Origin: Planoprotostelium fungivorum
Lineage: Eukaryota > Evosea > Variosea > Cavosteliida > Cavosteliaceae
Assembly (NCBI GenBank): GCA_003024175.1
Contig: MDYQ01000010.1
Coordinates: 124,001 to 188,000 of the forward strand
Direction: 5' to 3'
Length of the DNA stretch: 64,000 nucleotides
Below the pieces are notes generated by a model. It ran no database searches. It was given only the letters and a program-made list of their open reading frames with translations, and was not told the origin of the DNA. This document shows, piece by piece, positions 46,193 through 55,922 of this stretch; within the stretch, counting starts at the first letter, position 1; each line of letters begins with the position of its first letter. Position numbers and translations under genes: made by a program.

Positions 46193-47150
46193 TTATCTCT
46201 TCATGTTCTTCAGTAGAGCCAACACTTGGCTCGACACTTGATCGGGTGATGCCTCTCCCGATATCTGATGCAGCCTTCTCAATTCGGATGTCTATGTCTC
46301 TTGTGAGGGACTCTCTCTAACGTCATCGTTTCACCTGACTCGATTCCTTCATGATGCCTGAGACATCGCCATCGACAAAGAGGTAGCTGTGCAGATTCGA
46401 ATAGGCGGGCCACACCTGTTTGAATCATCAGTTCATCTTGACGATCCGTCTGATGGACGATGTGACGCACGTATTCATCGAAGTAACCGGGAGGATCCTT
46501 CCACCAACCCCCACCCTCTATGATGTACCCTCCTCGTCTTCAGTTTTACATGCTATGACTCTCTTCACCTGATCGGCTCTCTCTTCTGGCTTTGAGAATG
46601 GAATAGGGAGCCGTGAGGAAGATCATCTCATCGAATAGAGAGAGGAGTCTCTCCCTCGTGGGTGATGAAGTCGATTGAAGAGACGACGACACGTATGGAT
46701 CGCTGTCTAGACTTCCAAAGAGGAGGAATCCTTCTACGATGATCAAGATGGTCGATGCGTTCCAACCCTCTTTGATCTGCATGTTGTCTCAGAACACGAA
46801 GAGAAGAGGATGATTCACCAAAAGAGCTCGTGTTTCGTCTAATCTCTCGTTAGAGAGACTGCCATTTGTTGCATCCTTGCTGTCTAATTGAACCGGATTG
46901 TGTTTGGTCGTTTCTATTGCGGATATGAAGTCCTCCCATCGTATAGATGTTGGAACATCCCAGTGTTGCTCTCCCTTGTGGGGGTGTATGGGGATGTCTG
47001 CCTCCTTCTATATTTGGCCATTGAGACACTTCATGGACTCGCACCTACCTTATAAAAATCGTCCTGGTGGATCGTAATAGTGTTTGGAATGACTTGAGAG
47101 AGATGTGATGTCAGAAGTGATTTACCACTGGAAGAAGGGCCCCTACGCAT
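46193..47150 (-). CDS. Nicotinamide riboside kinase
   Basis: This enzyme phosphorylates nicotinamide riboside to NMN in NAD salvage. From 47150, the P-loop GPSSSGKSLLTSHLSQ and the acceptor strand ITIHQDDFYK match the family's GxTNSGKT and ISQDDFFKP motifs. An exon then reads IPIHPHKGEQHWDVPTSIRW, followed by ILIIVEGFLLFGSLD, IFLTAPYSILKARRE and KDPPGYFDEYVRHIV, the last matching NRK's DPPGYFDxxVWP. It ends LALLKNMKR with TAA. Five or so introns were joined. The first residues (MRRG before the P-loop) are short for the family, so a small upstream exon may be missing. Confidence 0.85.
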
Positions 47151-47415
47151 ATCAACTCGGATCGTGCACGCTTCACCTCTCACGAGATACCAATGCACAA
47201 GACCCTCTTCTCTTCCGCCATCTTCGTCTCTCCCTTCGCGAATTTATACGAACATCCCACACGTCCCGTCCAGATATAGGAAGGACTTCGCAGGATATAG
47301 ACAATCTTGGGAGCAGTAGACACGTCTTACACAACCAAATCACATACAAAGACTTGTTACAAGGGTATTTTATGTGCGATGCTCAAGCGTATCGAAAATG
47401 AAAACGCCTATGCGT

Positions 47416-47961
47416 CTAGTTGCTGTTTCCAGAGTAGTCGGCTCCGGAGGCCTTCTTGACTCTTTGGGCCAGCTCCTCAGCGTTCAGATCGGCTTGGGTG
47501 GTGGCGTGGAGCTCGATTCCGAAATCCTTGACGACCTACATGGAGGTCAGACGATGCATAGTTGAAGGAATCGAAAGAAGAAGAAAAGAGGTACGTACCG
47601 ACTTGACGGAGGCCTTGTGGACGGACATCTTGGCGCGCTTCAGGGCACCGACACCCTCACCGCACCAGGAGATGAAGACAAACTTGGCACGCTTGGACTC
47701 GGCGTCTCCAGAGGTGACGCGGACAAAGGCGTATTGGGCCTGGTCGTCCTGGAAGTGTGACTTGACGGCATCGAGATCTCCTGAGCCCTTGGCCTGGACC
47801 TTGATGGCGTTGCCCTCGTATCCGTAGACAACCCTGAAGGTTTCGTTTGAGAAAAAGAAGGACGGAGAGGAAGAGGGAGAGACTCACCAGTCGGTGTTGT
47901 TGCTGTCTTGACGGACCTCCTGGTAGGCCTGGGCGAGTTCGGGATCAGATACGTCGGCCAT
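47416..47961 (-). CDS. Coactosin (ADF-homology actin-binding protein)
   Basis: This F-actin-binding protein has a single ADF-H domain and counteracts capping. Exon 1 gives MADVSDPELAQAYQEVRQDS and NNTDWVVYGYEGNAIKV. The next exons give LDAVKSHFQDDQAQYAFVRV, KFVFISWCGEGVGALKRAKM, SVHKASVKSVVKDFGIELHA and end SGADYSGNSN with TAG. The length, about 140 residues, and the FVxWxGExVxxxxRAKxSxHK block are as in coactosin and coactosin-like 1 rather than cofilin. Two introns were joined. Confidence 0.93.
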
Positions 47962-48855
47962 TGTTTCTGTCGAAAATAAGAGACTGGGGGGAGATGAAAG
48001 AGATGGAGGCAGGGAAACGAGGGATTCGCTAGGCAGCGATCCTGCTTAGGGACAACAGAGATGGAAGACCTACCTTCTTAGACTATCTCTAGTGTTGGGT
48101 TTTTTGAAATGATCCGCAACGAAAGCAGCTCTGTTTCGGAGATGTCGACACCGTTCCGTCGTCCTCCAAATATTGGTTCCAAAATCTATCCGATCTTGGA
48201 GGACATTTTCCAATGAGGACAAACGAGCACTTCCGCGTTGTATACCTCTCATCACATGCACTCGCCCTGCGACTATCAGTCTCTCCCTCTCTCCTTCCTC
48301 TATATCGTCTCTGCCCTCAGTCGAGTACATCGCCTCTCGCTGCGACCTCTGAACTTCAAAACAACGTGGCACCATTTCCGTGCTTCCTGGTCCGCCTGTG
48401 ATCACGTGACTGATGACTTGTCGCTTCCCTTTGTTTGGCGACACTATCGGCTCTCTTTGCGCCTATTCGTCTTCGATTCCTCATACGATCGAGACATACC
48501 TAACGAGGTGTGACCTCAGGGGATGGAAGGGGTTTGCTTTCAGCTGGCAGCACATTTTATCATATGAGGATCGGTAAGCGTCCACGCCTACGATGAGCGG
48601 AACGATCATATCGCACCCTATTCTATTATATGGGAAGGGAGCGACGAACATGTATGAGAATGCAAGAACATCATCTGTCAACTGTTCCGATATCGTTGAG
48701 CACACCTCCATAGATGATCATACTTTAGAGTAGCTCAAGTCCTCAGTGAGAGTTAAACATTTACATCAGGTAAATGGCTCATGTTTATTGTGATGCACAT
48801 CAGATAGAGTTCATACCTCAGGTATTCCACTGCACGCAAGGAGAACTCATCCACA
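47962..48855. other. Intergenic, about 890 bases
   Basis: This lies upstream of coactosin and downstream of the EF-hand gene, both on the minus strand. A CACGTG E-box lies at 48403-48408. Minus-strand frames at 48070-48444 and 48481-48711 show no family features. Confidence 0.4.
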
Positions 48856-50153
48856 TCACAAGGGGCTCAGAAAATCAAGATCATTGGATGGATCGTACTT
48901 TTCACACCATAGACTGAGCTCGATCAGAGGACGTCTTTCCACAGGAGAACTCACTTGGTTTGTCATTCGAATGTACAGAGGAATAAATTCATCGAAGCTG
49001 ATCTGACCGTTACCATCTTTATCGTACGCACTGAATTGCGAATCTACAAACCTGTGATCTATTCAGTGCTTCGTAACAGGAGAGGCTCACTCTTGTATCA
49101 TCTTTGGTGTGGCATTTTCCCCCATAACAGAAATGAGAATTGCTTTCAACTCTTCTTTGTCTATGAATCCACTCTGATCTACGTCTGATCTCGCAAAGTG
49201 AGCGTGAGCATCACTGAGCTCGTCCAAAGTCAGCTGCCTTTTGATCTCCTCCAAGGATAGATTTGGGGACATATTCAGAACTCTTCTTCCATCAGAGATC
49301 CAAACGAAGGACAGTGTTCATCACTCACCTGGGCTCTGGTGGCTTGATCGACGGCGTCGAACGGAATCTCGGCTGCTGAAGGACTGTGAGAAGGTTTCCT
49401 AACACTGACGGGGTAGACTCACTCCCTGATCGACGTGAAGACGGGAATACAGACCGATGAAGTCTCTGCAGCGAAGGCCACGCGATGTATCGAGGGTTTG
49501 ATCGGCAAATTGAAGATCAACGATGTATTGCATCGGTGCGGCGTCGTTTGACTTGGGCAATAGCGTCAGTAACAAGTCTCTGACTTTCACTTTGTCAAGG
49601 ACACCTATCCGTGGTCAGTTCATCTCTTCATGATACGTGATCACCAGTCTTCTGTGTATCAAATTCTTCGAATTTATGCTCGATCTCTTGTCGCTGTCCA
49701 TTCGTCAACTCTGACTCTGCGACAACTTTCCAGGGTGCATCCGATTCATCGACATTGACCGTTGTACTGTATGTCTTAAATAATCTCGATCCTGCCTGTG
49801 TCATCAACGGACATAGAACGCTCGTGATGATCATCCCACCTGTCATACCTCTAGCTCTGCTATTGAAGGGCCTCCCGGCGAATCCTTTTGACGATGTGTT
49901 ATATATAGGGGCTCTATTCGACACGTTTGTCACCGAGGGTGGATCGAGTGGAATTTCTGAAGGTACAGGCTGAACTGACGGGATATACTATCGAAGTTAT
50001 CATCCGATGTCGAGACGACCGACTCACAGAGACAGCCGACGACTTCTGTTCCTCAGCGAATAGGTCATCTTCTACAAGTGGAGTGTTTTTGGTATCTGAA
50101 GGCAACAACTTATTCACTACAGGTTTGGCAAACTTGGGACTGAAGCCACCCAT
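48856..50153 (-). CDS. EF-hand protein with proline-poor N-terminal extension
   Basis: This is a probable calcium-binding protein of about 350 residues. From MGGFSPKFAKPVVNKLLPSD a low-complexity N-terminus is followed by FEEFDTQKTGVLDKVKVRDL and DLQFADQTLDTSRGLRCRDF, which are degenerate EF-like helices. Two good EF-hands come next: loops DVDQSGFIDKEE (preceded by HAHFARS) and DKDGNGQISFDE (preceded by QFSAY). They have the Asp/Asn/Gly/Ile/Glu pattern at the calcium positions. The end, YDPSNDLDFLSPL, has a TGA stop. The partner is unknown. Its start lies only 75 bases from the divergent Nudix gene. Confidence 0.8.
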
Positions 50154-50228
50154 CCTTCTCGAGGTCGTGGCCTGCTATCCGTTATTTATTTTTGGAAATG
50201 ACAAGTTTTAATTTTACGGAGACACAAG

Positions 50229-52277
50229 ATGAGCGGTTACGGAAGGACCAATTTGAATGAAAGACATAACGATGGCGACAGTCAACACTCTCAGGTGTGT
50301 CTGGATGAAATAAGCATGAGAGCATCGCCCGAAATGTGAGGTGGTGTGAGACATGCACGTTACCTCTAAAATAGTGCTGACGGATGCTAGAACCATCATT
50401 CTCACAATCCGAAGGAACAGATCGACAGAGGAACCGAGACATCATCATCTGTGAGGTGAGATCGCTCTGAAGGTGTCGATAAATTGAAGAAGCTCTACAG
50501 TCAGAGAAAGAAGAGAGTACCACAGAAGAATTTAGAAGAAAATACGACACAGAGGAATGAGGAAAGGGACAATACAAGTGCCGAGAGACACGAGCCGGAG
50601 AGAGAGGATGACACGTTTGGGGAAGGAGTAGTAGAAGGAACAACAAATGATCAGACGAAGGGGAAGAAAGGGACAAAGAGGAAGAGAGCACCAGAAGTGA
50701 AGAAGACTGAGGAGGAGATCAAACAGCAGAAGGAAATCAAAAAGCAGAGGAAGAAAGAGAATAAGAAGAAGAGAGCACCAGAAGTGAAGAAGACCGAGGA
50801 GATCAAACAACAAAAGGAAATCAAAAAGCAGAGGAAGAAAGAGAATAAGAAGAAGAACAAAGAAATGAAGAGACAGAACGAGGAGATGCAGAGAGAGAAG
50901 GAAGGAGAGCACGGGAGGGATCCAATGTACGGTGGAGAATACAGAAACAGAGGAGAGCACAGAAGAGAGTATGAAGGAGAGCACCAAGGAGGGTACAGAG
51001 AATACAGAGGATATCCAGACAGAGGAAACTACGGAGAGGAGTACATAGGAGGCTATAGAGGAGATAATGGAGGAGGCTACAGAGGAGATTATAGAAGAGA
51101 ATACACCGGAGGACAAGACTACATGGACAGAGGAGGCTACACCAGAGGGAACCACCAACGAGGATACACAGAGGGAGGAGGATATAGAGAAGGAGGAGGA
51201 TATAGAGGAGGAGGAGGATATAGAGAAGGAGAATACACAGAGGGAGGAGGATATAGAGGAGGAGGAGGATATAGAGAAGGAGGAGGATATAGAGAGGGAG
51301 GAGGATATAGAGAGGGAGAATACACAGAGGGAGGAGGATATAGAGGAGAATATAGAGAAGGAGGAGGATATAGAGAGGGAGGAGGATATAGAGGAGGAGA
51401 ATACACAGAGGGAGGAGGATATACCTTCAGAGGAAGAGAAGAAGGATGGAACCACGATCAGGGGAGAGTTCCATGGGATCCAAGAGATAATGGATGGGAC
51501 CCAAGGAGAAATAATGGACGGGATCCAAGGAGAGAACCACCCCCGATAGACATTCTACCCAATGACCAGATCTATTGTGATGAACTGCCTGAAGGTGAGG
51601 AGAGAGGAGAGAAGAGAGGAAATGAAGAGAGACAGTGATCAAGAAGAAGTACAAAGCGGCGGGGGTGTTGATCCTATCGAAGGAGGCAAGACATTGGATC
51701 TTACTGGGATGCGAAGACCGAACGAGAAAGAAGGACGGAAACAGAGTGTGGTCCCACTTTGGAGGCAAGAAAGAGCCCAAGGTGAGAGGGAGAGGAAGGG
51801 AGAGATTGACGGGTGCAGGATGAAGAAGATCCGATGAGAACGGCACTGAGAGAGTTGATCGAAGAGACTGGAGGAGTGCTGCGAGAATACGAGGGAGAAG
51901 TGACGAGGGAGATTCGAAAGAGAGAATGTCCAAAGATCTGGAACAAGAGCGGAAAGTATGTCATCTACGTGGTCCGAGTCAGGGACATCCACTGGGACAT
52001 CAATCAACGGTTTCAAGAGAGGGTGGTAGACCCCAGCATCGATTGTGATCAGGTGAGGACGAACGGAAGGACGTCTGTCGGTGACTCAGATCAGACCGAC
52101 ATCGATTGGGTGGAGGCATCTGCTGTCCTCGCGGCCACTTGCCATCCCGGGCTGATGTTCGATCACAAGGGGAGATTGGAACAGTTCTCTCGGTATTTCA
52201 AAGAGTTACTTCGGTGTTCAGTCGGTCCCACGTCCTATCTCTCGCAACTCTTATCTACACCTCATCGAATGGAATGA
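50229..52277 (+). CDS. Nudix hydrolase with charged and Gly-Tyr-Arg repeat N-terminus
   Basis: MSGYGRTNLNERHNDGDSQH opens the gene. After two introns a long exon encodes a Lys/Glu-rich region and then about 30 copies of a GGGYREG/GGGYRGG/GEYTEG-type repeat. The exon end ELPE joins to VIKKKYKAAGVLILSKE across a 47-nt intron, starting the Nudix fold. LLGCEDRTRKKDGNRVWSHF precedes the box, which splices as FGGKKEPKDEEDPMRTALRE and LIEETGGVL. REx2EExG is intact, while the first spacing is two residues longer than GX5E. The catalytic fold should cleave a nucleoside diphosphate-linked substrate; the RG-rich part may bind RNA or drive condensation. The stop is 30 bases from the convergent WD40 stop. 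Confidence 0.8.
51157..51427 (+). repeat. Tandem GGA-rich coding repeat (Gly-Tyr-Arg)
   Basis: Imperfect 18- to 27-bp units such as GGAGGAGGATATAGAGAAGG repeat without spacers through the Nudix gene's long exon. The units lack the regular spacers of a CRISPR array and stay in reading frame. Confidence 0.9.
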
Positions 52278-52307
52278 GAGATAAAAATTGGCAATCCGTT
52301 TTTATGA

Positions 52308-54434
52308 TTATCTCTGGCTCTCCCACGTTTTGATCGTTCCATCTTGTGAACAACTGATGACATCAGATGAGAAGAGAAGAGAATCTCACCTCGCGGCCAG
52401 CATTTGGTTCTTGTTCCAAACGGCAGAGTAAACCATATTCGTGTGACCCTGCAGCTTCTGCAGTAGATCACCCGACTCGATATCCCAAATATATACACAT
52501 CCATCCTCCGATCCCCCCAATACGAGAGTCTCATCCGCACCAAAGGAACAACGCACGAAATTCTTCGTCGTGTTCTGATGGCCTTTGAATCTCGTCACTG
52601 GTCTCGCCTGTTGTCTTCAGTTGGCTTATCCTATGAGACAGACTCACCGTGGACATCTCCCACAGACGATTCGCATTGTCTTTCGATCCACTGAGGAGCA
52701 TCGTTCCGTTCGAATTGACCTCCACGGAAGTGACTTCACCCAAGTGAGAGGAGATGGTTCGAACGCAGATTCCACTGCTGATGTCCCAGAACTTGATGGT
52801 GCTGTCCTTTGACCTGCACATTCTCACTCTTCTCTCTCTGTGTCAATCTCACCCCGTGATGATGAGGTTGCCCGATGGATTGAATATGGCGCGGGAGACT
52901 GATGAATTGTGGCCCACGAAAGTTCGGATGTTCTGCCCTGTCGTGATATCGAACAGACGCACCGTCTTATCGTAGCCTCCGGTCACCACGTGATGCTGTC
53001 TTCTCTCAATGTCTCTCCTCCTTCGTCTTCTCACCTGTCCGGGGTGGAATTTGGCAGAGTAAACGTCACCCTTGTGACCTTCCAGGGTGTGGCTGGTCTG
53101 ATAAGCAGTGTCGTAGGTATCTGAAAACCTCCATATCTGCCCGTCAGATTCATCTCTTTCTATTCCTCACCTTCGAAGTGGAATCACCAGAAGCAGATAC
53201 GATGATATCACCCAGAGAATTACTATCCACGTCCCAGATTCTCGAAGTGTGACCTCGCATGGTAGAAATGTGTCTCCCCGTTTGTACCTTTCTTCTTCAA
53301 TCGATGTCATTGTGATAAAAAATCACCTCCCACAGTCTGATCATGTTATCGCTAGATCCTGATATGATGTTGACACCGCTGGATCCCACGAAGGTGAGAC
53401 ATTTGATGTTGTCAGTGTGTCCTGTGAACGTGTTCTTTAGTTCGTTGGGTAGTGTGAAACCCTTGTAGTCAGTCATGAGACTGAGGCTATCAGCGATGCT
53501 CATCTCTTCCTCTCACCCCTTGATCTGTGGTGCCAATCTGGAGTGATGAGAGTGGTTGTCGATCTGATAAGCCACGGCCTGTTTCATCAGATCCATCAAT
53601 CTGCACCTGAATGCGTGTCACCCTCCATTTTCATATCAGATGTACCGTGATATCGTAGATGCGTTCTCTCGTTGCATCTCTGAAAGAAACGATCACAGTA
53701 TCACATCTCACCTTCTTCCCTCCACACTTCTCTCTCCGTAATTCTTCTGAGTGGAATTTGTATCTAGACCCAACATGGATGTGAATTGTTCCACCAGCTT
53801 CGCACGAGACGTCGATTTATCCGTATCCCAACTCTGTCCTCCTTGAGTGAACATTCGTACACGGACACACCTTGAAAGATGGAGCGTCTTGTACGGATCG
53901 ACAGGTGAGTAGATAACATAAGTCTCTGAACTCCTCGGAATCTGCTTGTCTACCCTCCAACGGTTTCAGTCTCTCGCAGAGATAACCGAACGCCTGTCTC
54001 TCTTCAATTGAAATTCCTTTACGATTCTGATGTGAAGGTGATGCTCCTCTGATCGTGTTGTGATGGTCTCTCGTTCGTGCCTCACCTTTTGATATTCTTG
54101 TTTTTCGATGAGTTCAAAGTATCTCTGTTTGTACACGACGTAGAGAAAGCTCTTGAAGTTCTTGAATGCATATTTGGTGCACAGCTTCTCTACTTCAGTC
54201 CAATCTCCCTCTGCATTCAAATTTCAACCGTCGATTTCCTTATCGTCCATCACCTTCGATGGCTTTCTTCGCCCTCTTCAACAGGACCAACTTTGCCAAT
54301 TGTTTGTCTAAAGATGTATGCGGTGTCTGTATATCTGCTTCTTGCTGTAAAACAAGGGCTGAACTGGCGTATCCCTCTTGCTTCAGATACTCTGCGATAG
54401 ATGCAATGATTTCCTGCATTGAATCATAAATCAT
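52308..54434 (-). CDS. LisH-CTLH-WD40 repeat protein
   Basis: From 54434, the LisH motif MQEIIASIAEYLKQEGYASS, ALVLQQEADIQ is followed by a CTLH-like region: EGDWTEVEKLCTKYAFKNFK, QRYFELIEKQEYQKAFGYLC and ERLKPLEGRQADSEEFRDLC. A propeller of about seven WD repeats follows: FTGHTDNIKCLTFVGSSGVN, TIRLWE-like ends, VTGGYDKTVRLFDITTGQNI, SKDSTIKFWDISSGICVRTI, LGGSEDGCVYIWDIESGDLL and SCSQDGTIKTWES. The same domain order occurs in WDR26 and SMU1, which act in a ubiquitin ligase and in splicing. Closeness to WDR26 is suggested by the CTLH part but not proven. About nine introns were joined. Confidence 0.8.
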
Positions 54435-54598
54435 TGACGACTAACAATACACACTCTTCGAATATCTTGTTGCTGTGGATCAAATTTCAGGGATTGGACT
54501 GTCTCATGAGCCATCTTGTCCTCGGAGAATTGAAAATTGGTTTTATTCCGAAGATCCAATCATCAGATCACAGATTTCATTCCACGCATCTTTTAAAC

Positions 54599-54754
54599 AT
54601 GGACCCCAGCCAATTCGAAGAAGGAAAACAAAGCACCGTGAAGGATGCTCTCAGCACATTTGGCACATTAGTGGCCACCATCGTCGGCCTCAGATTGACG
54701 AGCCGAGCTGTCCAATACGGACTGGAGGCTGCAGGATTAGAGCATTGGCTGTAA
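54599..54754 (+). CDS. 51-residue single-helix membrane micro-protein
   Basis: An intron-free frame reads MDPSQFEEGKQSTVKDALST, FGTLVATIVGLRLTSRAVQY and GLEAAGLEHWL with TAA. It has a short acidic/polar head, one likely membrane helix and a short tail. Size and layout resemble small mitochondrial outer-membrane subunits such as Tom5, Tom6 or Tom7, but I see no decisive motif. It sits between the WD40 gene and the coiled-coil gene. Confidence 0.5.
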   Translation: MDPSQFEEGKQSTVKDALSTFGTLVATIVGLRLTSRAVQYGLEAAGLEHWL

Positions 54755-54768
54755 TAGCAATCGATTGA

Positions 54769-55842
54769 ATACACTCTTTGGATATCGTTATTGATAATCA
54801 GATCTTCTCACCACATCTCCCTGCTTCTTCCACAACATATCGTAATTGTTATGAAATTGAACCTCTAACATGTGCCCTCTGGGAATCGTTCCAATACTCG
54901 GATTGGAAGGCTCAATGGAAACGCATCGTATGTCCCCATTTCACACGCCCATACATCAACACAAACCACATGCTCACCCCACTCAAGATTTTCTTCTGCA
55001 GATTGAAGAATGTCTGCATACCAATATCAACGGTCGGCTCTCCAGTGTTCGAACAGCCATCACAAGTAAGTCATGATGATGATGAAATTCCTGTCAACCA
55101 TTCATAGGCCTTCCCTCTCGAACGATTGCACAAATTAGACAACATGACAGAGAACTCTCTCGTGGCCTTTCAGATCATCGTACAGAAACACATGGATCAC
55201 GTGCAACACCAATTCGTGCAACATTCGGGCAGACGGTACGCTGATTCGATTTGCACCGAGTGAATCGAAACAGCGGAATTCGAAGGAAGAAGGAGAGGAA
55301 AGCCGGGGCTTACCACCTAGAGAAGGTGAAGAGAGGGCTGGAAGTAGAGTCTGAAGAGATCAGACGGTCTCTGTTTCAGAAGAGACATCGGTTGCCAAAC
55401 AGATCGAAAGGTACATGAGAATTCAGTTCATTCCTCTGACACCATGCAGGGAAAAAGTATGCAGACTCTTTCGATCAGACAGAGATGAACTCCATTCGAG
55501 TGGACAGGAGAGAAGGAGACTTCGCCTTCTCCGCTGAAACGCTAAAGAGAGCAGAGGAGGCCCTCGCCACTCTAACGAAGCTGGCAGAAAGAGAAGTCAT
55601 CGGTGCCAAGCTGGGTGAGAAGGAGTACCCGAGAGAGGGGACTGAAGGGTACAGCGGAGTACAAGAGAGTGATGGACAGGAGATATTTATTGCAAGGCAT
55701 CGAAGAAGCCCTATCACACCAACAGCGAGAGCTGATCCAAGAAGAGGAGATGCTCAAGTACCACCTGTTCGTATCGCTGGAGCACATACATTATTACGAC
55801 ATCCGCTTGAAACAGATCCAAGTGGCACAACGAACAGTGTAA
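54769..55842 (+). CDS. Coiled-coil protein, unknown; 5' end unresolved
   Basis: The frame-consistent path is YEIEPLTCALWESFQYSDWK, then (after an intron from GTATGTCC to TTCTGCAG) IEECLHTNINGRLSSVRTAI and NNMTENSLVAFQIIVQKHMD. It continues AYHLEKVKRGLEVESEEIRR, DFAFSAETLKRAEEALATLT and, across a 40-nt intron, LAEYKRVMDRRYLLQGIEEA. It ends HYYDIRLKQIQVAQRTV with TAA. It is mostly amphipathic helix. No in-frame ATG lies in the first visible exon, so an upstream start exon is missing. I do not recognise a family. Confidence 0.5.
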
Positions 55843-55922
55843 TCACATGAACAGTATTCGATGTTATGAATTTATTAGACGGTTCGTCGTGGGTGTAGTG
55901 ATGTGGTGCATTGCTGAGACGT

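Noticed and set aside
48070-48444. 124-codon minus-strand frame upstream of coactosin
   Set aside because: No conserved pattern; it may be 5' UTR or spacer.
51157-51427. Regular repeats that might suggest a CRISPR array
   Set aside because: Units are contiguous, imperfect and in coding frame, with no unique spacers, in a eukaryotic gene.
50532-51455. 307-codon minus-strand frame rich in Ser, Ile and Phe
   Set aside because: It is the complement of the Lys/Glu and Gly-Tyr-Arg repeat exon of the Nudix gene.
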